A stretch of DNA of 64,000 nt from JADJOY01 sp016713535 [NCBI: Deltaproteobacteria bacterium] (lineage in GTDB: Bacteria; JADJOY01), in assembly GCA_016713535.1 (NCBI GenBank), contig JADJOY010000009.1, positions 62,001 through 126,000 of the forward strand, read 5' to 3'. Both the position numbers and the translations under genes were made by a program. The stretch's first letter is position 1. Every line of letters starts with the position of its first letter. Of this stretch, positions 52,201 through 59,575 are shown one piece after another. The notes beneath the pieces were generated by a model, which worked only from the letters and a program-made list of their open reading frames with translations, did not search any database and was not told where the DNA came from.

Positions 52201-54561
52201 GTCGCGAACGCGATCGCTCGCGCGCTCGCGGAGGGGGGCTCGAGGGTCCGCGAGGTGCGCGATCCCGCGCTCGACTTCGGCACCGAGGGTCCGCCACGGC
52301 GGTTGGTGTGGGTGGTCCCACCCGAGCCGCCGGAGGAGTGGACCAGCCCGGATGCGGGTGTCCGCCACGCCCGCATCGAGCGCCACGTGCTCGCGCCTTT
52401 CTTCCTCGTGCAGCGCTGGATCGGCGCGCTGCGCGCCGTCGACTCCCTCGCCGGCGCCGAGCTGGTCGCGGTGACGCGGCTCGGTGGCGACCTGGGGTTC
52501 GGCACGGCGCGCGAGATCGACCCCGCGGGGGGCGCGCTCACGGGCCTCTGGAAGGCCCTTCGCCGCGAGCTCTCCGGTCTGCGGGTGAAGGTGGTGGACG
52601 GTTCGGGCGCCGAGCCGGCGCCGGTGGTGGCACAGAGCGTCCTGAACGCGCTCGCGAGCGAAGACTCGCGAGTGGAGACCGCCTGGGTTCGTGGCCGCCA
52701 CCAAGATCTCAAGATGATCCCGCGCGAGCTCCCGGACGGGGACGTGGCGGCGGCGCCAGCGAGCGGCGGCGCGCCGAGTGGTGCCTGGATCGTGACCGGC
52801 GGCGGGCGCGGCGTCACCGCGCACGTCGCGCGCGCCATCGGCGTGCGCTTCGGGGTCGAGCTGCACCTGCTCGGCACCACGACGCTCGAGGCGATCCCCG
52901 AGGAGTGGCTCGCGCTCGACGCCGCCGGACGGCGCGAGCTCCGCTCGCGCACGCTCGCCGAGGCACGCGCCCACGGCGCGGACCCCGAGCGCGCGTGGAG
53001 CGCGGTGGAGCGCCGCATCGACCTCCACGCCACCCTCGCCGGCCACCGCGCGGCGGGCCTGAAGGTCGCCTACCACGCGGTCGACGTGGGCGACGCGCGC
53101 GCCCTCGAGAAGGTCCTCGACGCGGTGCGCGCCGATGGCACGCCGCTACGCGGAATCCTCCACGGCGCTGGTGTCGAGTCGGCGAGCGACTTCTCGAAGA
53201 AGACCCTCGAGCAGGTGCGCGCGACGGTCGAGAGCAAGGTGCTCGGCCTCCAGCACCTGCTCGCGCTCACCGCCGGCGACGAGCTCGAGCACCTCATCGC
53301 GTTCGGCTCGGTCAGCGGCCGTTTCGGCGGCATGGGGCAGGCCGACTACAGCCTCGCCAGCGACCTCCTCGCCAAGCTCGTCACCGCGCACCGCCGTCGC
53401 GCCGGGGTGCCGGGGTGCACCTTCCACTGGCCGGCGTGGGACGAGGTCGGCATGGCGGTGCGGCCCGAGAGCCGCTTCGCCCTGGAGGCGAGCGGTCAGG
53501 TGTTCATGCCGGTCGCCGAGGGCTGCGCGCACGTGCTGCGGGAGATCGCCGCGGGCCTGCCGGAAAACGAGGTGGTGATCCTCGACCGCGCCGAGGTTCT
53601 CGACCTCGATCGCCTCGCTCCCGCGGAGGACGTCGACCGCACGCTCGACGGAGCGGTGGGCGCGGCGCAGCGCAGCGCGCTCGTCGACGGGCTGGTCGAC
53701 GATCAGGACGGGATCCGCATCGCGGACGTGAGCTACGACCCCGCACGCGATCCCTTCCTCGTCGATCATTGCTTCGAGGGTCAGCCGATCCTGCCCGCGG
53801 TGGTGGGGCTCGAGAGCTTGGTCGAGGCCGCGCTCCTCGGGCGCGATCCGTCCCTCGCGGTGCTGATCGAGGACGCCACCATCGAGTCGGGGTTGCGGTT
53901 CCGCAACCGCGCGCCGCAGCGGCTGCGGGTCGAGGTCGTGGACCACGGCCGCGACCGATGGCGGGCGACGTTGCGCGGCGACTTCATCTCGCGGGTCGGC
54001 AAGCTCGGCGAGCCGGACCGGCTCTACCAGCGCGCCGACGTCGGGCTCGGAGACGCCGTCACGCGCCCCGCCGGGCTGCCCGCGCCTCCCGCGGACCTCG
54101 AGTGGTGGGACATGAGCTATCCACCGTCGGCGGCGGAGGCCGAGCCGGGACGCGTCTATCACGGGCCGGCGCTCCGCACCCTGCGGCGCGTCGGCGTCCG
54201 CGGCGAGCAGGCGTGGGGTGAGCTCGTCGCGCCCGCGCCAGCGGCCTTGAGGCCCTCTCGCCCGGCCGCGACGTGGCGCATGCCGAGCGCGCTCCTCGAC
54301 GGTTGCCTGGTGGTGTGCGGCGTCTACGCGCGCATCGCGCTCTCGCTGCCGAGCCTCCCCAACGGCTTCGCGCGGTTGGTGGCGCTCGGGATCCCGGCGG
54401 AGAACGAGCCGTGTCTCGCCTCGGTGCGCTTCCGCGAGCGCGCCGAGGGCCGGCTGCTCTTCGACCTCGAGCTTCGCACGGCCGCCGGCCGCCTGCTGGC
54501 GTGGGCGGAGGGGTACCGGGTCGAGGTGCTCGCGGCCGAGGGCGGCGGAGGACGCTCGTGA
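46261..54561 (+). CDS. Type I PKS/PUFA-synthase-like megasynthase with embedded C45 acyltransferase domain
   Basis: A 2,766-residue synthase. Order: KS (Cys215 in VDAACASSF, His347 in EAHATGTQ, His388 in KSNVGH); a degenerate KS (Cys replaced by Glu713 in MDAEEASG, both His lost); AT (Ser1137 in GHSYGEY, His1243 in PFHSALL); one ACP (Ser1485 in LGIDSIKK); a C45 Ntn-hydrolase/acyltransferase domain (about 1550-1990, GC junction at Gly1666-Cys1667 in DAAGCTQL); KR (VTGGGRGVTAH, Ser2350, Tyr2363); DH (His2503 in LVDHCFEGQPILP, Asp2680 in ALLDGC). This is PfaA/PfaC- and enediyne-like in style but no thioesterase is present. GTG 46261 has GGAGAAAGG just upstream; GTG 46219 is possible. PPTase and FabL-type genes are coupled downstream. 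It should make a reduced acyl chain; the product is unknown. Confidence 0.92.
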   Translation: MHRLDQDPLAIVGMAVRLPGAPELEAYWRLLHEGRSAIAPLPTSRLDRALYFQPGDAVSGKTYTELGGTVPDEDLDPTRLGLDADELASADRAHLWFLDTVLAALRGASLDAGSLAGQRVGVYVGHARGSTLVSDIGFAASVESMTAAIRQDPAYRSLPDPLQRELAEALVEGVRGRYPRIRPDGGPFTQPNAAAGWIARHLRTDGPYMAVDAACASSFAALDLAARAIHRGEIERAIVGGCSYNQWSSLVLFSQAQALSRTGSFPFDARADGFVSSDGYAALLVERLADARAAGRTVLGVIRGIGGSCDGRGKSLWAPLQAGQVEAIRRAYHEGLSPADVQVVEAHATGTQVGDATEIRALTEAFGALGGAAGAPRPIGSAKSNVGHTRETAGFAALVKMLLAMREGVVPPTANLVDLTPEVAWDEVPFRPLKAAEPWPDREGEPRRAAVDAFGIGGLNYHVVIERPLEVVAPVAKKARKGAKSAAAKHAPALAHTARADTPPIPSTAVVALGVGVVLPDTFAIERFAALGDGEVPFGAPDVERWDASLYVSPDGAPYRIRDARAGWVRGWQLDWRSFKIPPKQLEQADPLQFMLLDSVAQALRLAGLEQLSNDDRKRTAVYVGSVFGGDFTGDLNLGLRAPELVRHLEAELRGRGLPGEDGRALLAAAATRLRQRFPIADEAGSFSSSTLASRISKHFDFMGPCAAMDAEEASGLASLTAGLDALRAGECELAVCCGAQRTLHHTRFEQYDRMGRLAHGAGGDFLLGEGAVALVLARADSPLAQGRTPFATFGEVTASSSRAGGIDALRRAVARATSGAAEAQRPALLARFATSASADATAESELHAVEGGAAAPLAISAADRVGMTQGAAALVSLVDALGVAGRRADELGAGAAEGAPLPVALHGIGLRGLAYHARFDAHPEAWRALASAADAAPEVAPNVALAPAAVGARIVRLGAASREALAARIQAVLTDVTSAWELAARGGRFGDHETWRLAVVASDPESLRAKLTSVREAPDSLALAAALHEQGVFLVQRPSSPPGLAFAFSGQGSQYGGMRGLVEAYPVTRTVIEELDRELAALGEPSFAEIAWSEAGAERLGTDTWRTQISVFSADLLVHRVLASLGVAPSVVFGHSYGEYPAMVATGAWSLATGMRATHGRCKALDGLGAPRGKLVSTSASLAQIEEVVRSFAGRGFVAPANFNSPEQTVLAVETALVQEVADAIEATGEVARVLAVPQPFHSALLADAKPELARVLDGCAIRPPRTPLLSGIGNEYVAEPSVIRARLVDQLTEPLRFVEMVRRAYADGARVFVEVGPRTVLARLIRSILKSEPVAVVCCDHPKVPGREQILRVQALLETQDLWPAASTRAAAGAAEPATAGGVWPYARTRELPAPAAVAIPHFDATQRRRAKVAERSDATRAPQLTPATATDAPAASADAPPPTTANSEIEALLVKFVCDQTGYPPEVVTLDQDLEADLGIDSIKKARLLGELRDQFHIKLPAGGGGASLAQFVTLRDIAKFLAEKALLPAGGGSTSAAAPSAAGSAAEPARADRAAAAGASASAKLARELVLRLGGSDRDMGRRHGERFASAIHGTLRRFQELLGVKSANELPMAREALGQQAAYYDDAALEEMRGIAEGTGVAAESIIALNLAMEPQFDAAGCTQLAVTSAANGGGPLLHAANEDSPAGLRLGNDMVRSVLVRHPSAAAGSGSPRHACAILGVAGQVGGINGTNERGLTVSSTMLLDRPRDLSALGRVHPLLVLRILEQASTLDEALAIVTSWPRVGAWSLLVSHAPSDEIAYLEYDGAALAVRRGVDRILTTNHSQLLSAGEEVPEHSLHRLRRAEALLPEGALGDADVRALLRDRFDLARGREVRHPTMNTVCRVDNQASFVREVGAGADSFAVTPGPRHGADAEQFLVFEPARWWSEEAEGTAAERAGRRMRRWVLRSLPAAPDTQRRAANAALPTWVIGSDAVANAIARALAEGGSRVREVRDPALDFGTEGPPRRLVWVVPPEPPEEWTSPDAGVRHARIERHVLAPFFLVQRWIGALRAVDSLAGAELVAVTRLGGDLGFGTAREIDPAGGALTGLWKALRRELSGLRVKVVDGSGAEPAPVVAQSVLNALASEDSRVETAWVRGRHQDLKMIPRELPDGDVAAAPASGGAPSGAWIVTGGGRGVTAHVARAIGVRFGVELHLLGTTTLEAIPEEWLALDAAGRRELRSRTLAEARAHGADPERAWSAVERRIDLHATLAGHRAAGLKVAYHAVDVGDARALEKVLDAVRADGTPLRGILHGAGVESASDFSKKTLEQVRATVESKVLGLQHLLALTAGDELEHLIAFGSVSGRFGGMGQADYSLASDLLAKLVTAHRRRAGVPGCTFHWPAWDEVGMAVRPESRFALEASGQVFMPVAEGCAHVLREIAAGLPENEVVILDRAEVLDLDRLAPAEDVDRTLDGAVGAAQRSALVDGLVDDQDGIRIADVSYDPARDPFLVDHCFEGQPILPAVVGLESLVEAALLGRDPSLAVLIEDATIESGLRFRNRAPQRLRVEVVDHGRDRWRATLRGDFISRVGKLGEPDRLYQRADVGLGDAVTRPAGLPAPPADLEWWDMSYPPSAAEAEPGRVYHGPALRTLRRVGVRGEQAWGELVAPAPAALRPSRPAATWRMPSALLDGCLVVCGVYARIALSLPSLPNGFARLVALGIPAENEPCLASVRFRERAEGRLLFDLELRTAAGRLLAWAEGYRVEVLAAEGGGGRS

Positions 54562-55244
54562 CCTCGGCCATCACGCCGGCGACGCGCGCGTTGCCCGAGG
54601 CGGCGGCGTGGCTCGCCACGGTGGCGGTCGCCGCCGACGGGACACCCGGTTGGCACGCGGCGAGCGCGCACCGTCCTGCGGACATCCACCCGGCCGAATG
54701 GCTGGAAGCCGAGGTCCTCACCGATCCGGCGCGGCGGCGTCAGTGGCTGGCGGGTCGGCGCGCCGCCAAGCTGGCGCTCGCGCGACTGCTGGGCGACGAG
54801 GACTTCGAGCCTGCGCTCCACGCGATCCGCTCCCGCGACCGCTTCGGCCACCCGACGCGGCCGACGGTGTGGCGCGCCGGGCGGCGCCTCGACGTGCACG
54901 TGTCGCTGGCGCACGGCGATCGCCTCGCCGCGGCGATCGCGAGCCTCGTGCACCGGGTGGGCGTGGACGTCGTCGACGCCGCCGTCCCCGGGCACGACGG
55001 TGACCGCGAGCCCTGGGTCTTCAGCGCCCGCGAGGCCGCGTACAAGGTCGGCGCCATCGCCACCCGGGACGAGCCGTTCCGGCCCGACGAATGGCGCGTC
55101 GAGCGCGCAGCCGCGCAGCCGCACGGAACCGTGAGCCACCACCGCCTCCGCGGCCACGCGCTGCCGGTGCGCTGGCTCGGCGACGTCCCGGGGGCACCCG
55201 TCCTCGCGGTGAGCTGGAATCGAGACGAGAGGAGCGCTGCATGA
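54558..55244 (+). CDS. 4'-Phosphopantetheinyl transferase, Sfp-like
   Basis: A 228-residue protein with the Sfp-type order: a basic AGRRAAKLALARLLG segment, HVSLAHGDRLAAAIA, VGVDVVDA (metal-binding Asp), and FSAREAAYKVG, which corresponds to the W(T/S)xKEAxxK signature. It attaches phosphopantetheine to the carrier domain, converting the synthase ACP to its active form. GTG 54558 overlaps the synthase stop by four bases and its own stop overlaps the next start, so the three genes form one translationally coupled unit. The family glutamate in the second acidic motif is replaced by Val-Asp, a minor oddity. Confidence 0.9.
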   Translation: MTSAITPATRALPEAAAWLATVAVAADGTPGWHAASAHRPADIHPAEWLEAEVLTDPARRRQWLAGRRAAKLALARLLGDEDFEPALHAIRSRDRFGHPTRPTVWRAGRRLDVHVSLAHGDRLAAAIASLVHRVGVDVVDAAVPGHDGDREPWVFSAREAAYKVGAIATRDEPFRPDEWRVERAAAQPHGTVSHHRLRGHALPVRWLGDVPGAPVLAVSWNRDERSAA

Positions 55245-56008
55245 TCGACCTCGAGGGCCAAGTGGCGCTGGTGACCGGCTCGTCGCGCGGGATCGGCGCC
55301 GCGTGCGCGCTCCGACTCGCGCAGGCCGGTGCGGACGTGGTGGTGAACTACGTCTCGAGCCGCAGCGCCGCGGAGGAGGTGGCGGGGAGGATCGTCGCGA
55401 TGGGACGGCGCGCGATCCTGGTGAAGGCCGACGTCTCGGAGCGCGACGACGTCGACCAGATGGCGGAGCAGGTGGCGGCGGCGTTCGGCCGCATCGACAT
55501 CCTGGTCTCCAACGCCGCGACCGGCGGGTTCCGCCCGGTGGTCGAGACCACCTCGCGCCAGTTCCACGCCGCGATGGCCACCAACGTCGAGGCGCTCATC
55601 CACCTGCTGCGCGCCTTCCAGGGACAGCTCGAGCGGCGCTCGGGCCGCGCCAAGGTGATCGCCCTGTCGAGCCACGGCTCGCGCTTCGCCCTGCCGATGT
55701 ACGGCCTGGTCGGCATGACCAAGGCCGCGCTCGAGGGCCTGGTGCGGCAGGCCGCGCTCGAGCTCGGCCCTCGCAACGTCAACGTCAACGCGCTGTTGAG
55801 CGGGCTCGTCGACACCGACGCGGTGGCGATGATCCCCAATCGCGAGATCCTCTTCGAGCGGCGCCGTTCCCGCGAGCTGACCGGAGACCGCAGCCTGTCG
55901 GTCGAAGACGTCGCGGACGTCGCGCTCTTCCTCGCCAGCCCGCTCGCCGACCTCGTTCAAGGGCAAACGCTGGTGGTGGACGCCGGGACGGCCGTCACGC
56001 TGGGCTGA
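55241..56008 (+). CDS. FabL-type SDR enoyl-ACP reductase
   Basis: A 255-residue short-chain reductase with TGSSRGIGAACAL and SNAATGGFRP cofactor motifs. The catalytic spacing is Tyr154-x6-Lys161 (MYGLVGMTKAAL), not the Tyr-x3-Lys of ketoreductases. Tyr-x6-Lys is the signature of FabI/FabL enoyl reductases, and LSGLVDTDAVAMIPNRE closely resembles FabL. It should reduce the enoyl group left by the synthase DH domain, the step the synthase itself lacks. ATG 55241 overlaps the PPTase stop by four bases. Activity and carrier preference are inferred. Confidence 0.87.
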   Translation: MIDLEGQVALVTGSSRGIGAACALRLAQAGADVVVNYVSSRSAAEEVAGRIVAMGRRAILVKADVSERDDVDQMAEQVAAAFGRIDILVSNAATGGFRPVVETTSRQFHAAMATNVEALIHLLRAFQGQLERRSGRAKVIALSSHGSRFALPMYGLVGMTKAALEGLVRQAALELGPRNVNVNALLSGLVDTDAVAMIPNREILFERRRSRELTGDRSLSVEDVADVALFLASPLADLVQGQTLVVDAGTAVTLG

Positions 56009-56018
56009 GCCGAGGGTT

Positions 56019-56050
56019 CCCACCTGACAGGTGGGGGCGGCGGCGCCCCC
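56019..56050 (+). terminator. Two mutually exclusive hairpins after the synthase operon
   Basis: CCCACCT/AGGTGGG (56019-56035, loop GAC) and GGGGGC/GCCCCC (56033-56050, loop GGCGGC) share bases 56033-56035 and cannot fully form together. They follow the reductase stop by about 10 bp and probably end or weaken transcription. No T-run is present. Confidence 0.45.
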
Positions 56051-56149
56051 GACGGGCCGGGCCGCCGCGCTCCTGTCACGAAAGCGTGGCAAATCCCTCT
56101 CGCCACGTGGTAAGCAGATGAAACCGAACTAGCTGTTTTCGTTGGGACC

Positions 56150-56169
56150 GAGCCCCAGGGTGGGGGCTC
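56150..56169 (+). other. Hairpin in the leader of the VWA-OmpA gene
   Basis: GAGCCCC (56150-56156), loop AGGGTG, GGGGCTC (56163-56169), just before the long GGAGGAGGGGGGG ribosome-binding site. It may protect the 5' end of a highly made message. Further upstream CGTGGC (56085-56090) and GCCACG (56102-56107) form an inverted repeat with an 11-base centre. Confidence 0.4.
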
Positions 56170-56193
56170 AAACCCGGAGGAGGGGGGGAACAC

Positions 56194-57360
56194 ATGGATC
56201 GCCGGTTTTACTCATGGATCTCTGCGGCGCTGGCCACAGGCTGGCTCGCGGGTTGCGCGGCCCAGCAGCCGCCCGCCGACAACTTCCAGGCGGTGCAGCT
56301 CGATGCCAAAGCGTTCGTCCCCAAGGTGTCGAGCTTTCTCGTGCTTCTGGATGCGTCCTCGTCGATGAGCGACGACTACCAGGGCAAGGACAAGTTCATC
56401 CTGGCGCGGCACACGGTCTCGCGCATCAACCAGACGCTGCCCGCGCTCTCGTATCAGGGCGGCCTGGTGGCGTTCGGCTCGGGTCGCTGCCTGGGCGGCG
56501 AGGACACCAGCGATCTCTACGGCATGTCGCCCTACAAGCGCGCCGACCTCGAGGCGGGCCTGACGTCGATCACCTGCGCGAGCGGCACCACACCGATGGG
56601 CAAGGGCATCGAGCGCGCGACCGACAAGCTCGACGGCTCGACCGGCAAGGTCGCGCTGCTCATCGTCAGCGACGCGTGGGAAGTGAAGGGCGAGCGTGCC
56701 CTCTCCGCGGCCCGCAAGCTCAAGAGCACGCTCGGCGACAAGCTCTGCATCTACCCGATCCAGATCGGCAAGGACGAAGCCGGCGCGATGCTCATGAGCG
56801 AGCTCGCGGACGTCGGTGAGTGCGGCTTCGCGAAGAACGCCGACGAGATCGCGGCGCCAGCGGCGATGGCCGACTACGTGACCAAGGTGTTCCTGAACGC
56901 CGCGCCGCCGCCCCCGCCGGCCCCGGTCGCGGTCGCCCCGGTCGACGGTGACGACGACGGCGACGGTGTGAAGAACAGCAAGGACAAGTGCCCGAACACG
57001 CCGAAGGGTGTGCCCGTCAACGCCAACGGTTGCTGGGAGTTCAAGGGCCTCACCTTCGACTTCGACAAGGCCGTCATCAAGAATCCGGCGAGCCTCGACG
57101 AAGCGATCACGATCATGAAGGCCAACCCGAACCTCACGGGCGAGATCCGCGGCTACACCGACGGCAAGGGCACCGAGAAGTACAACCAGAAGCTCTCGGA
57201 GCGTCGCGCCAACGCGGTACGCGAGTACTTCATCCAGCACGGCATCGCGGCGGACCGGATCCGCGCCAAGGGCTACGGCATGGCGAACCCGGTCGCCTCG
57301 AACGACACCGAGGAGGGACGCGCCCAGAACCGGCGCGTCGAGCTCGAGCCGGATCGCTGA
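56194..57360 (+). CDS. VWA-domain, OmpA-like lipoprotein
   Basis: A 388-residue lipoprotein (lipobox WLAGC). A von Willebrand A domain carries the MIDAS motif LVLLDASSSMS. A Pro/Ala linker and a thrombospondin-3 type calcium repeat (DGDDDGDGVKNSKDKCPNTP) follow, and the C-terminus is an OmpA peptidoglycan-binding domain (FDFDKAVIKNPAS, YNQKLSERRANAVREYF, NRRVELE). It should tether the outer membrane to peptidoglycan and display an adhesive VWA module in the periplasm. A very strong ribosome-binding site and a classical terminator suggest high expression. Confidence 0.92.
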   Translation: MDRRFYSWISAALATGWLAGCAAQQPPADNFQAVQLDAKAFVPKVSSFLVLLDASSSMSDDYQGKDKFILARHTVSRINQTLPALSYQGGLVAFGSGRCLGGEDTSDLYGMSPYKRADLEAGLTSITCASGTTPMGKGIERATDKLDGSTGKVALLIVSDAWEVKGERALSAARKLKSTLGDKLCIYPIQIGKDEAGAMLMSELADVGECGFAKNADEIAAPAAMADYVTKVFLNAAPPPPPAPVAVAPVDGDDDGDGVKNSKDKCPNTPKGVPVNANGCWEFKGLTFDFDKAVIKNPASLDEAITIMKANPNLTGEIRGYTDGKGTEKYNQKLSERRANAVREYFIQHGIAADRIRAKGYGMANPVASNDTEEGRAQNRRVELEPDR

Positions 57361-57380
57361 GCGGTTCGTGACCTCGCCCT

Positions 57381-57419
57381 GGGGCGGACGGGAGCTTCCC
57401 GTCCGCCCCTTTTCTTTTT
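57381..57419 (+). terminator. Strong rho-independent terminator
   Basis: A 13-bp perfect stem, GGGGCGGACGGGA (57381-57393) and TCCCGTCCGCCCC (57397-57409), with a GCT loop and the tract TTTTCTTTTT (57410-57419). This is the clearest intrinsic terminator in the window, 20 bp after the VWA-OmpA stop. Confidence 0.93.
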
Positions 57420-57473
57420 GTGGACCGCGCGCCCCCGCGCCGGGCTGACCGCGCGGTGTGCCAGGAGGACATC

Positions 57474-59481
57474 GTGCGCTCTCACTGGACCGTGCACGCG
57501 GCACACGTCGCGCGCGCCCTCGCCGCCGTGGCCGCCCTCGCCACCCCGGCGCGGGCGTGGGTGTATCCGGAGCATCGCGACATCGCGGTGCTGGCGGTCG
57601 ACTCCCTCGATCCGGAGCGGCGCGCCCAGCTCGGGGCCTTGTGGGAGCTGGCGCGAAGCGGACACGAGGCTCGGCTCTGCGAAACGGCAGCCGACACGGG
57701 CCAGGGGCGCCATCCGACGTGCCTCGACTGGGCGGCGATGCCCGCGATCGCCGGTGACCACTCGTGCTCGAGCGCGGACATGCTCGAGATCGTCACTCGC
57801 TCGGAGTGGATCCTCGACGTCGCGGACGTGGCCGCCGAGCTCAAGAGCGAGCTGGCGCAGATCCCCGTCCCTCCCGACGCGCCGGTCGACGAGAGCCAGC
57901 TCGGGCGTCTCAACCCGATCCCGGACATCAAGCGCCGCGTGCAGAGCGAGGCGCTACGCGCCCAGCGCCTCAACGCGCTGCGGATCTCCGACAGCCGGCT
58001 TCAGTCGGCCGATCCCCAGTACGCGACCCGCGCCACCACCAACAACGCCCACTTCCTGCTGGCGCGGCCGCGTCCGGACATCGACGAGTCCGAATACGCC
58101 CAGCTCGCGGTCGACGCGGGCTCGGACATCAATGCCGTCGGCACCTACGCGACCTACCACCTGAGCGCGCTGCAGAAGGCGACCCGCCTCGCGCACGAAC
58201 CGAGCCTCCCGGCCGACGAGCGACGAGCGCTCGCCCTCGCGGCGGTCGCGGACGAGGGCCTTCGGCCTGCACTTCCTGGAGGACACGTTCGCCGCCGGTC
58301 ACGTCGCCGGCACCTGGGGCGACTCCTCGCAGCGCAAGGGCACCCACGACTACTACAACGAGAACGGCCTCGAGGTGTTCACGTGGGAGCGGCCGGGGAA
58401 GTCGGTGGTGCTCATGGGCGACGCCCACATGCGCCCGGAGGACGCCGAGCTGGCCGCGCGCACGGTGAGAGCGAGCCTCGAGCAGCTCGCCGACGCCGCC
58501 GCGGGCACGCTCGTGGCGGTGCCGTACGCGCCGACGGCGCTGGCGGCCCCCGATGCGTTCGACGTCTGCAAGAGCTCGGTGTTCGTGGCTCGTCCGGCGG
58601 GGCTCTCCGCCACCGCGTCGGAGATTCCGCTCTTCCAGCAGGTGCTGCGCGCGACACCGGTGCCCGGCCTCGGCGCCGGGCTGGGCTCGGTGCCGCGGTT
58701 TCGCGCCGAGCTCGGGCCGTTCATCGGCCTCGCCGGCTCGATCGACGGCCGCTGGGTCGACGGCGGCTTCGAGGCGAGCCAGACCGCGGGCGGCGTCTCC
58801 GGCGGCCTCGAGATCGCGCTGCGCGTGGGTGTCGGTCTGGACGGGGTGATCGGCGAGTCCGGCGACGGGCTGATGTTCGCGTCGTTCGGGCTTCACGGCG
58901 ACGCGCCGTCGTCCAACAAGTTCGCCAACCTCGAGAGCGACGAGATCGGCGGCAGCGTGACCGCCGCGATCCCGGCGCGCAACGCCATCGCCACCCGGGT
59001 GCGCGCGCCGTTCTTCCTGCTACCGGGTGACCTGCTGGTGCTCGCGCCGCTCTACCTGATCTCGCCCGAGACCTACACGGAGATGGCGGTCTCGGCGAGC
59101 AACGGGGGGCTGATCCCGTGGCAGAGCGGATGGGCCACGCGTATCGGCCGCTTCCAGTTCGTCGCCGGGCGCGAGCTCGGCGTCAACATCTACGGCATCG
59201 CCTCGAAAGATCGGCTGTTCGCACCCGGTGCCAACCCGGGCGACCCGGTGCGACTGGTGGACTTCTCGTCGGTGAACCTCGACCTGCCGGTGCTCGAGTA
59301 CCGGCCCTACCGCTCGTTCGCCGGGAACCAGAGCTCGACGATCCTCTTCCAGATCTTCACGGGCGCCGACGTTCCGACGCGCGGCGAGGTCGTGAGCCCC
59401 GAGGGCGCGCCGGGGGTGGACCTCGGCGTGGTGTGGTCCGCCGGGCTCCGGATGGTGTTCGACTGGCGCTACTACGAGTGA
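57474..59481 (+). CDS. Secreted zinc phospholipase C/P1-nuclease-like protein, frame broken near 58256-58258
   Basis: About 668 residues after repair. The signal peptide ends TPARA, so cleavage would expose Trp29 (WVYPEHRDIA); zinc phospholipases C use an N-terminal Trp and His as metal ligands. Later motifs are CLDWAAMPAIAGDHSC, HFLEDTFAAGHVAG and GTHDYYNENG. The frame breaks between VADEG and HFLEDTF; removing one G from GAGGG (58256-58258) gives DEAFGLHFLEDTF and a length divisible by three. The C-terminal 300 residues are beta-strand rich and end VFDWRYYE, possibly an outer-membrane barrel. GTG 57474 has an AGGAGG site. Role: hydrolysis of phospholipid or nucleic acid outside the inner membrane. 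Confidence 0.78.
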
Positions 59482-59499
59482 TGCGTGCAGGTCGGCGAC

Positions 59500-59575
59500 G
59501 GAGCGCCGACGCTCCAGGCCGGTCGGAATGGAGCGCGTCCGCTCCGTCGGACGCCGGGCGAGCTTGCGCTCGCCC
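59500..59575. repeat. Cluster of three hairpins at a convergent junction
   Basis: GGAGCG-CCGA-CGCTCC (59500-59515), GGAGCG-CGTC-CGCTCC (59530-59545) and GGGCGAGC-TTGC-GCTCGCCC (59556-59575) lie in the 94-bp gap. The first two have identical stems and different loops. It may be a bidirectional terminator or a dispersed repeat. Confidence 0.6.

Noticed and set aside
50440-53076. 878-residue open frame opposite the ACP-C45-KR region
   Set aside because: Antisense shadow of the synthase, low complexity and no recognisable fold.
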